Source: Macrostomum hystrix
Lineage: Eukaryota > Platyhelminthes > Macrostomidae
Direction: 5' to 3'
Length of the DNA: 64,000 nucleotides
Assembly: GCA_950097015.1 (NCBI GenBank)
Contig: CATNEN010000038.1
Location: 24,341,001-24,405,000, forward strand
The notes beneath the pieces were generated by a model. That model worked only from the letters and a program-made list of their open reading frames with translations, searched no databases and had not been told where the DNA came from. Position 1 is the stretch's first letter; every line of letters starts with the position of its first letter. The position numbers and the translations under genes are program-made. Shown one piece after another: positions 44,672 to 57,100 of this stretch.

Positions 44672-45436
44672 ATTGTAACACACTAAAAGTGGGGAATGAA
44701 CCTCGCGCTGGCAGACCTCGACCGAGACCGGTTTCTGGCTTGTTTGCCTTCGTCAGTCAGCCATGGCCACACGCCGTCCTCTCCCACCACTCTTAGTGTG
44801 CACAGAAGTCTCTTTTAAACTTGCCATTTTTATGGCGATACTTTTTAGTGTTATGTGAGAGTTTTGCAGCCAGGTCTTTGCTTTTCTACTGTTGTCAGTA
44901 GTCTGAATTGTATCTCTCACAAGCACAACTAACAACAAGGCTCTGCATAAAACTTTATATGGCGAATCCGTATTGGTTCAAAAATATAATAATGAACAAT
45001 ATAATCACTACAAAAAAATCAACATCAATAGCCGATAGGCTTACATGATTAAATTTCTCGACGATCCGATGTTTTGTGATTCTGGAAGATGTTTCATCGG
45101 ATAGAGTGGGAAATTTTAGCCTGTGTTCCGGATATTTATGAGTTTTAGTCTTTCTATTGTTGCGACCGAATCTTGTTACCGACACAGCATATTTGTGGTC
45201 GTAAGTATTGATAGAAAATATTATTTAAGAGCAAAAAAATAACTGCGAAATCGTGAGCAGATGAAAATAAGCAGAGGAAAACGAGGACACAGAGGTCCTC
45301 GGCGACTGCCAATAAGTTTTCTTTGCCACTGTTTTTGTCTCTATTTAACGGCTACACGCATCGTCTTTCTCTGAATCACAATTAAGAGTTCAGTAAAAAA
45401 GCTTCTTTCAAAAAACTTCAGTAAAGATTTTCCTAA
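44672..45436. other. intergenic
   Basis: Two short opposing frames without motif or splice sites; nothing supported. Confidence 0.4.
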
Positions 45437-45709
45437 AACTTCAGCGTCATCGTCAGTCAAGCAAAACGTAGCGACTCGGCGGTCGAGGCAGCGAAGCAGG
45501 CGCTCCAAGATTTAGCTGGATTTTTCGACCAAGGCGAAAGCCAGGGCGGCGAGGACAAGGGCGATGGTAGCGAGAAGGGGTTTGAGCCTCAGTGCGAAGA
45601 TAAGGACCGAGGATGCCGCCTTGTTGGCATGTTGAAGAGGCCAGAACTGTTAAGTAGGTCAGCGCAACACCTGACCAGCCCGAAACGGACTCTGTTAATG
45701 CTTCGCTGA
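45437..45709 (+). CDS. possible coding exon, unknown
   Basis: A 90-codon plus-strand frame, open from just after TAA at 45434 to TGA at 45707-45709. It is acidic and Gly-rich (FFDQGESQGGEDKGDGSEKG), then reads GCRLVGMLKRPELLSRS and SPKRTLLMLR. Two Lys-Arg pairs near the end recall prohormone cleavage sites. There is no ATG before the middle, so it would need an upstream exon. The opposite strand is also open for 86 codons, so chance is possible. Confidence 0.2.
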   Translation, partial: NFSVIVSQAKRSDSAVEAAKQALQDLAGFFDQGESQGGEDKGDGSEKGFEPQCEDKDRGCRLVGMLKRPELLSRSAQHLTSPKRTLLMLR

Positions 45710-47232
45710 ACATATATGCCCTAGCTGTTATTCGAGGCTTAGATTCAATCGGTGATTTCGGCTCGATAAACCAGATCGAGAAATCTTAGGACAGGCGGAA
45801 TAGTAAAGCTCTTTACTTCACATGTCTACTTATGTAAAGTAGCGTATTGAGCGTATGAGGATGTACTTTTCGAATTTTCTGAAATTCAGGTGAATTTTTT
45901 ACGAACGGTAAGTGACACCTGACCTCAATTTAAACGCACGTCGCATTTATTTCAGAATAAAACAGAGGTCAAGAAACAATTTCCGGCTAATCAGAAACCG
46001 CGTTGTCATTCCGATGCCTTTCTACGAATAATTATCGATGCGTGGTGTCTGCCAAAAAGACTCTTATCAACATTATAGACTTCACTTCTTTATATTCTTA
46101 CTGAATAGAATATAGCATCTATATATAAATATAGCTCGAGCAGTAGAACCACGGTACAGTAGGTGCAGGATAATATTATTCTCCAGTCAACCAAGTAATT
46201 AACTTAGAATCACTAACCGAGTTGTATTTCAAACGAAGGCTGAAACAGAACTAAATTAGAAATATTTGCTCTATCTCTATATGTATAACACCACTCCAAA
46301 TTGTCCCTAAAGCCTCTCACTTCACAAGTCCTAAGTTTAGTCACACAATGAAAAATACACATGCAGAAAATTGGCTATTTATATGTGAAAGTAAAAAAGT
46401 TTTGGTATAAAACTCAGTATGTAAAAATAGAGATTATCCTTTATTGTTTTGGAAAGCGGAAAGAGCGGAGAGGTAAATTAAATTAATTTAGTGCGGTTTT
46501 TACTCACGACGCGTTAAAACAACGCACAGTTTGTACAAAACTTGTGACTATTTGTATATATTTTTCCTAGTAAATAAAAAAGATTAGTTTGCGCTCGACT
46601 TAAAAATTAATTTTACTGTATATTATTAACAAAACGTGCGTCTAAGTTCCGGAATTTTAGACACACGGCTGGTGTGTCCATAAGCAAGCAACGACTCCAA
46701 ATAACGGCCACGGCACGGCAGCCGTTCTCCAATCCTAAGTGCGTGTATGGGCCTAAAACAGAACAAAATTCATGTATATAGCAAATTCGTAGCACAGTAA
46801 GTATTATTTATTTAGGCGCAGTTTATAACTAGGTATATAAAACTCAATAAGCTAAAGTAATCAGACGCCGCACTTGCTTGTCAGTGCTTATTTTATTTCG
46901 AAATTCGCTATCAAGGCCAGTGCAGTGGGCTATGATAATAGTATTGTATATTCTATAATATGATAGGATAAAAACTAAGTAAATAAATGTATATTTTACA
47001 TATTTATGTAGCTAGCTATAGTCTAATCGGCCTATAGGCCTAGAATAGTATTTAAGCTCATCACTAATAGGCCTATCAGGATCAGCCTCATGTAAGACAG
47101 AAACAAGCTATTGTGTTTCACAAAACAACTAATTTAAAAGTCAAAGAAATTATCTATAAGCTGAGGCATGACATGCAATGAAGCATTAAAAGGAAGGAAA
47201 GATATTGACATTTCAGTAGAAATTTTTATCAC
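45710..47232. other. intergenic, AT-rich
   Basis: No gene, RNA or array recognised. Confidence 0.45.
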
Positions 47233-47950
47233 AAAAGCATACTTTTTAGGCAGTTGTTATTTGACATCCGGTTAACCGGACAAATAGCCGTTTGATTATT
47301 TGTCCGGTTAAATTAAAACCAAAACTTTAAGTTTTCGGTGTTGACTATATCTCCTGCATCTTGCTATACTGAGTAAATTTGACATTTTAAAAGCCTTAAG
47401 TTTTGAAGGGAATCAGATCTTCAAGGACCACTGTAGTATAACTACAGTGTAGTATAACTATTTATTTATTAATTAAATATTTATTTACAATCTACTATTT
47501 ATTTAATAAATAAATAAGTATATTAAGAGGCAATATATTACGATATATATATATAAACAAAGACATAGTTGTTCCTTGATCCAGGCATTGGTCTGTCGGC
47601 AACCTAAAATTATATATAGATAGCATATAGATCAATTGCCCTTTTAGTTAGATAGGTTAGCTTTTAGTTTCCTAATTTGCCAGGGACTCAGCTAACTCAA
47701 CAATGGATTTATATGATAAACATTTCTAAGAAACGATGCCTACATAAATTTTACCACCACTTTGACATCAGTGGTTGACAGCAAAGTCACTGTTAACTGG
47801 TTAACCGGACAAATAATCAAACGGCTATTTGTCCAGTTAACCGGACGAATAATCAAACTGCTATTTGTCCGGTTAATTGGACGAATAATCAAACGGCTAT
47901 TTGTCCGGTTAACCGGACAAATAACAACTACCTACTTTTTAACAACATTT
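47233..47950. mobile_element. inverted-repeat DNA element with TIR-derived tandem repeats
   Basis: The left end has GTTGTTATTTG followed by CCGGTTAACCGGACAAATAG and CCGTTTGATTATTTGTCCGG. The right end (about 47795-47945) carries the reverse complement, amplified to about three 38-bp units, then CAAATAACAAC. The interior is AT-rich and non-coding. MITE-like. Confidence 0.75.
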
Positions 47951-49960
47951 TATCAGCATGAACTTTAGACTAAGATTGTATGCGGTTGCTTTCCAATTAA
48001 ATGACCATAAATGTAGTTATTTATAGAGCATGAAAAATGCTATCAAATGACATAATTCATGATAGTTCACTCCTTAAAATAAGATTAAACCACTCACTCA
48101 AATTGTAAAACCGAACATCAAATTCTCCGTTCAGTTTAAAGATATATGAAAATCATTGTTTGGTTTTAGATGAAAAACATGAATAACTTTTTTCCTATTT
48201 GACAAAATAGCACAAGCATATACTTTTTAGAAAGTTATAAATGTTTTCTATAACTTGGCTTTTGATTTATAATCATATCTTTAATAGAAAATCTTAAATC
48301 TGTAGCTTAGGTTTGAAGTTTAAAAAATCCATATTCTTGTTTGGTTGATGATACATTACCCTATTGTTAATTTAAAAAATATTAAATAAGTATATTTATA
48401 GTTCAAAATAAGTACAATTTATTAAAAATCAAATTTGTACTAACTACTTTGCAAATAATTTCTAAATAAGTAGCTATAGGGTAAGCTACAAAAGATACTA
48501 GCTTAGTTAAAAACCCATTGTCTTCTAAATCTAGTTGTTCACTAGTCATGATAGTGGGTAAAATTTGAAGTCAATCACAAAACCCAAAGTTGGCCTATAT
48601 TAGAGAAATTAAATTCAGGAAGCCCACTTTTAATAATCTAGAACAGCTATGTGCATACTAGGCCTATATCTTGTCTTGATAGCAAGCTAGATTGGTAGCC
48701 TCGCTAATGCTCATTAATGAAAACTATAGGCCTATGGCAAGTGCTATTTTCCAGTGACAATAAATCACAAATGTAGTAGTGATAGGAACTTTCAATTCAT
48801 TGAGTTGATGACATTGACATAATATTTACTATGGTATTAAGGCTAATTATTGATTTTGGTTCCAAATAAATCCATTTTTTATGTTAGGTAAAAGCCTAGC
48901 CAAATATTTATAACTTATTTGTAAGTTTGTAAAATATTTGTAAATATAACTCATACTTAGGCTTAGCTAACTTAGTCCATATGTATTAGGACACATACTA
49001 TTTATAAAATTTCATTTATTCTATATAATTTAGTTTTTATTAAAATTTTATTTGCAGCTAATTTATTATTAGACCTATATAGCTGTTTGACTATTTCAAA
49101 TTTCAAGTATAATGCCCTTTGTCAAAAATGACCAAATAAAATTGTTATATTAAGTGGGCCCTATTTACTCATTAAAAGAGTAGTCTAAGATTTAACCCAA
49201 TTGCAATGACAATGAGGTATTTTAAAAAATTATGTATGCTTTTTTACTAAAATTGTTTTTGTTATTGTTACTCTCTATAAAATGGGACAAAAACTGCTAT
49301 GCTAGTATAGCTCATTTATTTCTTTACATGTAAGGCTCAATTACATAGTCTATTTTTACTCTCATTATTTATTTTTATTTGGTATGCAATGCTGTAAGTA
49401 AAGATATATAAGTTTTATACATCAATTTCTTTTTAATCTTACTATTAGAATAGTCTTATTAAACATATTTTTGTGGCATGTACTGTGAGTTCAATAGATT
49501 ATTTATCTTTAAGATTTTAATAATTAATACACTAGTAAAGCTCTGCTTCATTGTCTATTGACTTTCCTTTTTTTAACTCAAGGCCTAAAGCACTTTCTTT
49601 TTTGAATTTGTGAATTGCCTTGTGGATAAGTGCCAAGCTGCTGCAAATATATTGTATTTTGTAAGCTTGAATATTTGCAAGTTTTTTGGTTCAGCATGTG
49701 AGAAGTGGTGGAGTAGAGCTCTATGCACAATTAGAGCTAAGAAATTATCAGGAGGGGAAGTCAAAAAAGTGTATATCAAAGGCTATCAGAAATAGCCCAA
49801 CTTTTATTTTCAGACTCTAGCTTTGGCTCATGACAACACCCGTTACCATGAAAGGCTAGGCTTCTAGCTTGTCAGCGACAGGAACAAAAATTGGGGCATG
49901 AAGAAGTCTGGAGAAAAGCAACATGGCAGTTATTTTAAACCTTGACCATGATTTTGTCAC
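47951..49960. other. intergenic, AT-rich
   Basis: About 2 kb with no array, exon or RNA gene recognised. Confidence 0.45.
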
Positions 49961-49964
49961 TAGG

Positions 49965-50450
49965 GAATTCCCTTAAACCTGGTTCATAATGTGGTTACTA
50001 ATGAAATCCCTCAAGCCTGGTCCATGATGTGGTTACTAATGAAATCACTCCCTTCTTGTCTTATCTGTAATTTGGTCACTATGGAAATCCCTCGCTGATT
50101 TTATTGTCTGTGATTTGGCCACTAGGCAAATCCCTCCCTTCTTGTATTGCGTGGGATTTGGTCACTAGTGAAATCCCTCCCTTCTTGTATTGCGTGGGAT
50201 TTGGTCACTAGTGAAATCCCTCCCTTCTTGTATTGCGTGGGATTTGGTCACTAGTGAAATCCCTCCCTTCTTGTATTGCGTGGGATTTGGTCACTAGTGA
50301 AATCCCTCCCTTCTTGTATTGCGTGGGATTTGGTCACTAGTGAAATCCCTCCTTTCTTTTTTTGTCTGTGGGTTGATCACCAGGGAAATCCATCTTCTTC
50401 TTGCTTCGTCTGTGATGTCATTACTGTAGGGAAATAAATCCACCTGTACT
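49965..50450. repeat. 43-bp minisatellite, about 5 regular and several diverged copies
   Basis: Core GTGAAATCCCTCCCTTCTTG then TATTGCGTGGGATTTGGTCA. The central copies (50150-50350) are identical and the flanking ones decayed. Ends about 400 bp upstream of the CLASP TATA box. Confidence 0.93.
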
Positions 50451-50851
50451 ATAATTATGCTAATGAAAATATTATCAGTAAATTTATACTCGCAGGCAAT
50501 ATGTGAGGGTAGACTTGTAAATTCTTAGACTCTTAGATTATTTCTCTGTGCCCTGCAGCTATCTAACTTAACCCAATCGTGTAAGCAGACTGTTGTGTCA
50601 CCGTCACCTTACTTCACCAACCAGAATATAACTCTTAGTAGTTTCCTATTTTCAACTTCTGGTGAACTGTGAGTACGTCTTATTCGTTAAGTTAAATTGC
50701 GTTTATTGGTTTGAGAACACACTGGCTTTTATTTTGACAATTGAGCTCAACGCTTAGATAAGAAACTTACAGTGGGCTTACAATTCTACTTCCTTCTTTC
50801 CACTCCTTTCCGTATCTGACCATGCTAGGCGGGTTAGACCAGTTGAAACAC

Positions 50852-50859
50852 TTATATAA
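50852..50859 (+). promoter_or_regulatory. TATA box of CLASP
   Basis: TTATATAA about 65 bases before the start codon. Normal spacing would place transcription start near 50885, giving a short 5' UTR and a start codon in good context (AAAAAATGG). Confidence 0.6.
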
Positions 50860-50920
50860 GTAACGACAAGAGGGTTATTAGCTTTGGGACAGCAATTCAA
50901 AGCGAAATCAGACAGAAAAA

Positions 50921-51134
50921 ATGGAATTCGATCTATCGAATTATGCTAAACAGTTTAATTATACGAATTGCAATACTGTGACAGCTAGAAGTGTAACTAA
51001 ATCTTCTCTGACTAGCAATTGCTTCGATTGGGAGGAAGAATTCCTATTAAAGATTAGTCGCGTATCGTCTAAAGATTTATTAAACAATTGCCTAAATGGT
51101 AGCAGCTTATTAGCTGGGTTGACCTGTCTGATTG
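50921..51134 (+). CDS. CLASP: CLASP exon 1 (unique N-terminus)
   Basis: 71 codons plus one base, not recognisable by family (MEFDLSNYAKQFNYTN...). Assigned through the TATA box, the GTAAAG donor and the phase match to exon 2. Confidence 0.65.
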
Positions 51135-54100
51135 GTAAAGTGAATTGCCCATGTATATATATATATATATAATCATATAATTTTTTATAACCAGTTGTAC
51201 TAAGAGTGACTCTGTGTGCATCAATTTTCTAGCGAAACCAGAAACGGACTCTGCCACAGCTTCAATGAGCAGGAGTAAGGCGCCCGGACTTGGCGCTCAG
51301 CAGCTGCAGCAACAGCAGCAGAAGAAGCCCGGCAACTATACCAGCACTAGTAGAGGCGTTGCCGGCGGTGAGTGTTGCTTCAAAGTGTTGGGTCGTTTTC
51401 AAATAATTATTTATCAACTCAATAAACTCAAGAGTCTAACTAATCGTATTCTCAGAGCTAAAAAGAATTCCTAAACTTGTCGAATTCGTGGAGTCGTCAA
51501 ATTCATCAACTCGAATTCGTGGAGTCGTCAAATTCATTAAGTCGTCGAATTCCGAAACTCCTTAAATTCCTTAACTCGTCGAATTCATAGTCTTCGAATT
51601 CCTTAACTAGTCGAATTTCTAAACTCGTCGAATTCCTTAACTCGTCAAATTCCTAAACTCGTCGCATTTGTGTAGTCGTCGAATTCCTAAACTCGTCGAA
51701 TTCCTAATCTCATCGAATTCCTAAACTCGTCGAATTCCTTAACTCGTCAAATTCCGAAAGTCGTCGAATTCATAGAGTCATCGAATTCCTAGAGTCTTTG
51801 AATTCCTAATCTCGTCGAATTCCTGGAGTCATCGAATTCCTAGAGTCATCGAATTCCTAATCTCGTCGAATTCATAGAGTCATCGAATTCCTAGAGTCAT
51901 CGAATTCCTAGAGTCATCGAATTCCTAGAGTCTTTGAATTCCTAGAGTCATCGAATTCCTAGAGTCATCGAATTCCTAGAGTCTTTGAATTCCTAGAGTC
52001 ATCGAATTCCTAGAGTCATTGAATTCCTAGAGTCATCGAATTCCTAGAGTCATCGAATTAATAATCTCGTCGAATTCCTAGATTCATCGAATTCCTAATC
52101 TCGTCGAATTCATAGAGTCGTCGAATTCCTAATCTCGTCGAATTTCTTAACTTATGGAACTCTTAAGGTTTATCGAATTATAATTTCGCAGATTTCTAAA
52201 CAACTTAAATTTCTTAAATTCAAAGAATTTGAAAGATAAACATATGCTAACATAAGCAATAATTCTAAATGGCGCCCTATAAGCTAGTGCCTGGCATCCA
52301 TAGCTGTATTTTTTTGTAAACTATTATTCTAGTTTAAGAAATCCGGCTTGTTAGCAATCAATGCTAGTCACTATTAGTTGTTAACTAGCAGTGAAGCAAT
52401 TTTATCTGTAATTTATTTAAGATGCTTTGAGTACTCTCGACTGGAAATGCTTTGATCGATATGGCTTTGGTAGGCAGAAAATTGTGACTCAATTTTTTAT
52501 AATTATTTCTGTTTTTGGAAACAATGTTTCTCTTTCTTGCTTTTATAATCTAAATCTACAGTTTTCTTGTTTAAAATTGGGTCTATATCTTCAAGTTTTA
52601 TTTTGTTTTCAAATTCCATTTCCTTATTGTCCTTTGGTGGCGTGTTTTCCTTTTCGAATTGCATTTTTCATCTTTTAAACAAGGTTATTAAAAAATTTAT
52701 GAGTGAAAATCATGTAAAATTTTAACTTTTTAATGGAATTTTCATCTGCTGGAAAACAACGAATTTCTTCACTTGACTTCTTCCATTTATACGAATATTT
52801 CTTCTCTTCCACATTTCCTTTCCCTTCATTTCCTTCCCTTCCATTCCTTCCCTTCATTTCCTTCCCTTCCATTCCTTCCCTTCATTTCCTTCCCTTCCAT
52901 TCCTTCCCTTCATTTCCTTCCCTTCCATTCCTTCCCTTCATTTCCTTCCCTTCCATTCCTTCCCTTCATTTCCTTCCCTTCATTTCCTTCCCTTCATTTC
53001 CTTCTCTTCCATTCCTTCCCTTCATTTCCTTCCCTTCATTTCCTTCCCTTCCATTCCTTCCCTTCATTTCCTTTCCCTTCATTTCCTTTCCCTTCATTTC
53101 CTTCCCTTCCATTCCTTCCCTTCATTTCCTTCCCTTCCATTCCTTCCCTTCATTTCCTTCCCTTCCATTCCTTCCCTTCATTTCCTTCCCTTCCATTCCT
53201 TCCCTTCATTTCCTTCCCTTCCATTCCTTCCCTTCATTTCCTTCCCTTCCATTCCTTCCCTTCATTTCCTTCCCTTCCATTCCTTCCCTTCATTTCCTTC
53301 CCTTTCTTTCATTTCTTTCCAGGTTCCAACTTTCCCTTCTTTTCCAGTCATTCAAAAGAAATTGACGAATATTTCCTTGCCTTCGTAAAATTCCGTCGAG
53401 TATTGTTTCGCCAACTCTACCTACTACCTTGATTAACAATGTCATCCTATTTGTGCATGCATTTCAATGCCCCTAACTTAAAAAATAGTCAGCGAATGAA
53501 ACAGAATTGTCTCCTCGCTAGCTTAGGGTCGATTGTGACAAAATGTAGCATTAACTTAATTATAAAATATAAAATGGCAAAAAATTAAGTTAATAATACC
53601 TTTATAGGCGTAGTTGGTATATTACGAATTTACGACTATTATACTGCGTTATAAATTCCCAATAAACCTAATCCCAGTTCAAACAGATGTTGTTAGCAGC
53701 TTTGGTCTAAGCGCCAAGCCTCCTAGACCAAGAATCGGCTCGGCAGGTAGATAGCATAGAAAAAAAACACTCATTTAATGGCAACGCATTTTAGTTGAAC
53801 TTTGTTTTCTGTAATACACATGTCGCTATCTTCTTGCCTAACAGTAGAAATGCCATCATAGTCGCCGACATAGTTCACATTTAGTGAGCTCGAGAATTAT
53901 TGATGATTTTTCCCACCAGACACCCCGACGAGAGAATCCTTGAATATCTTGACGATGCAGATGTTTTGGGATGTTTCTGGAAGTTGTTTAAACAAAAAAC
54001 AGCTAGAAATTTTAGACCGTGTTATAAATTTTCATGACGATTAGTTAAATATTCCGTATTTTAGGAAATACAGAAAATGTGGGTTCTTAAAATACACATG

Positions 54101-57100
54101 GACTTCTAGCTAGCATGCTAGCTTCCAGACTTCCAGAGCCATTCCTAAGTCCATGGTCAGAAATCCAAAGAAACACCCCACGTGCTATTTTTACTGTTCG
54201 CCGGCGCGTGATCTTTTGTAATGTAGCAGCGATTAGCAATTTTATGTCTATGGCAAACGTATCCGTGCTGTATATGTGATCTGTATCACACGGCGCTAGA
54301 AAATATTACTTAAAAAACTACTTTCTAATGATAGCGGCATATTTAAAATTGTTATCTTAAAGTAGAGTATGCAGTAGAAGTACTGAAGTATTATGAATTG
54401 TGCATAACAATCACAACAGTTCACATTCGTAGACCATTGTGCATACTTACTGGACAATCACACAAGCTTCATAGATCATGTTAATTCTTTTATATTTTGA
54501 AATTTGAACAGAGTAGTTAGATTAGTTCGAATCTTGGTCAAAAGAAAGCTATTTAGTTTTCTTTTAGCAAAACACTCACTTCTATATTGACTTCTTTTTA
54601 CACAACTGAGAAATTTGGGGTACAAATTTGGACATACACTTTAGCCAATCATAAGCAATCCCTGCACCTATTGTTAGATGTGCATTGAACACAGTCTACC
54701 CATTACTTTTTGTCTATAGATGTTCCTCAGTCGAAAATATAAATTCACAGCTTTTTTACCTGTACATTTAATTGCTATCTTATTAACGTTGTGCCATATT
54801 GCAGCATATCTGAAGAGGGATTTTGTTGAACTCCTAGATTATTGATGAAAGCACTCGTAAAAACTTTTGTTGTTAGCTAGTTGAGTGTGTTTAGGTCAGT
54901 TTATGAAGTGTGTTTATGTGAGTTAGTGGAGTGTGTTTATGTCAGTTAGTGGAGTGTGTTTATGTCAGTTAGTGGAGCGTGTTGTGTCAGTTAGGGGAGT
55001 GTGTTTATGTGAGTTAGTGGAGTGTGTTTATGTCAGTTAATGAAGTGTGTTTATGTCAGTTAGTGGAGCGTGTTGTGTCAGTTAGTGGAGTGTGTTTATG
55101 TCAGTTAGTGGAGCGTGTTTATGTCAGTTAGGGGAGTGTGTTTATGTGAGTTAGTGGAGTGTGTTTATGTCAGTTAGTGGAGTGTGTTTATGTGAGTTAG
55201 TGGAGTGTGTTTATGTCAGTTAGTGGAGCGTGTTTATGTCAGTTAGGGGAGTGTGTTTATGTGAGTTAGTGGAGTGTGTTAATGTCAGTTAGTGGAGTGT
55301 GTTTATGTGAGTTAGTGGAGTGTGTTTATGTCAGTTAGTGGAGCGTGTTTATGTCAGTTAGGGGAGTGTGTTTATGTGAGTTAGTGGAGCGTGTTTATGT
55401 CAGTTAGGGGAGTGTGTTTATGTGAGTTAGTGGAGTGTGTTTATGTCAGTTAGTGGAGTGTGTTTATGTCAGTTAGTGGAGCGTGTTTATGTCAGTTAGG
55501 GGAGTGTGTTTATGTCAGTTAGTGGAGTGTGTTTATGTCAGTTAGTGGAGTGTGTTTATGTCAGTTAGTGGAGTGTGTTTATGTCAGTTAGTGGAGTGTG
55601 TTTATGTCAGTTAGTGGAGTGTGTTTATGTTATTTAGTGGAGTGTGTTTATGTTATTTAGTGGAGTGTGTATATGTCAGTTCGTGGCGTGTGTTTATGTC
55701 AGTGGAGTGTGTTTATGTCAGTGGAGTGTGTTTATGTCCGTTAGTTGTGTGTGTTTTTGTCACCATGCAAAGCAAGTCACTAAATTCAAATAAGCAGAAT
55801 CACACAACGTTTTCCTCTCGATCCCTACTCCTCTCAATTATAGGGCAGTGGCTGGTATTTGACTATTTAAATTAAACACCCCTGATTATATTGTCTTTAT
55901 CCACATCAATGTAGCATAGCATTTTAAGTATTCTATTTAACTTTCGTCATTTTATTTTAGGCGTTGGCGCAGTTGATGAGGAGACATTTGTAAACGCGTT
56001 CGAACAGGTGCCGAAAATTAGCGTAAGTAGCTATTGGTGTTCCAATTTCACAAACAGTTTTGTCACAGAATTTATAGGGACTAGACAGATTGTAGCTAGG
56101 GAGTAGACAGGTGGTAGCTAGGGAGTAGACAGATTGTAGTTAGGGAGTAGACAGATTGTAGATAGGGAGTAGACAGATTGTAGCTAGGGAGTAGACAGAT
56201 TGTAGCTAGGGAGTAGACAGATTGTAGCTAGGGAGTAGACAGATTGTAGCTAGGGAGTAGACAGATTGTAGCTAGGGAGTAGACAGATTGTAGCTAGAGA
56301 GTAGACACATTGTAGCTAGGGAGTAGACAGGTGGTAGCTAGGGAGTAGACAGATTGTAGTTAGGGAGTAGACAGATTGTAGATAGGGAGTAGACGGGTGG
56401 TAGTTAGGGAGTAGACAGATTGTAGCTAGGGAGTAGACAGGTGGTAGTTAGGGAGTAGACAGGTGGTAGTTAGGGAGTAGACAGGTGGTAGTTAGGGAGT
56501 AGACAGGTGGTGGGTTGGGAGTAGACAGGTGGTGGGTAGGGAGTAGACAGGCGGTAGGTTGGGAGTAGACAGGTGGTAGTAGGCATGTGTTCAGTGAAGA
56601 CAAGTGCAGGCGGTAGGTACAGACTGTTACGCACTCGGGCGCAAAACTTGCTCGCCTTCGCAGATCGCGCACGGTCGAGACGTGGCCGATCATCTGGCCC
56701 GGGCTCGCGAAGTTCTCTCCGGCAGCGTCGAAGAATGGGAGAAGCGAGTCGAATGCCTGAAACAGCTGCGCTCATTAGTCCTAGCTGGTGGCATCGATTA
56801 TGACGAGTTCCTACCCGGTCTCCGGGCCCTAGAAGTGCCATTTCGCACCTGCGTCACAGATCTGCGATCGCTAGTAGTGCGCGAGGCGTGCATCACCGTT
56901 GCTCATTTGTCTAGCGAGCTGCGCAATCGATTCGATCATTTCGCCGAGAGCATTCTAGAATGCTTGCTATCGCTCATTGCTAATAGTGCCAAAGTGATTA
57001 GCACCAGCGGCATTGTCGCCACCCGATTACTATTGCGCTGCACGCATTCTCCCAGGCTAGTACCGATTCTTAATCAATTCTCCCAGTCGAAATCCGCTAT

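Noticed and set aside
45453-45713. 86-codon minus-strand frame
   Set aside because: Starts and ends without support; the plus frame has the more protein-like composition, and neither is secure.
52733-53432. Phe/Pro/Ser-rich frames of about 210-219 codons
   Set aside because: Product of the homopyrimidine array in CLASP intron 2.
55621-55875. 84-codon frame rich in Val/Cys
   Set aside because: Starts inside the 23-bp array and has no motif or splice support.
56448-56841. Minus-strand frames over the 22-bp array and TOG2 start
   Set aside because: Antisense to a strongly conserved CLASP exon.
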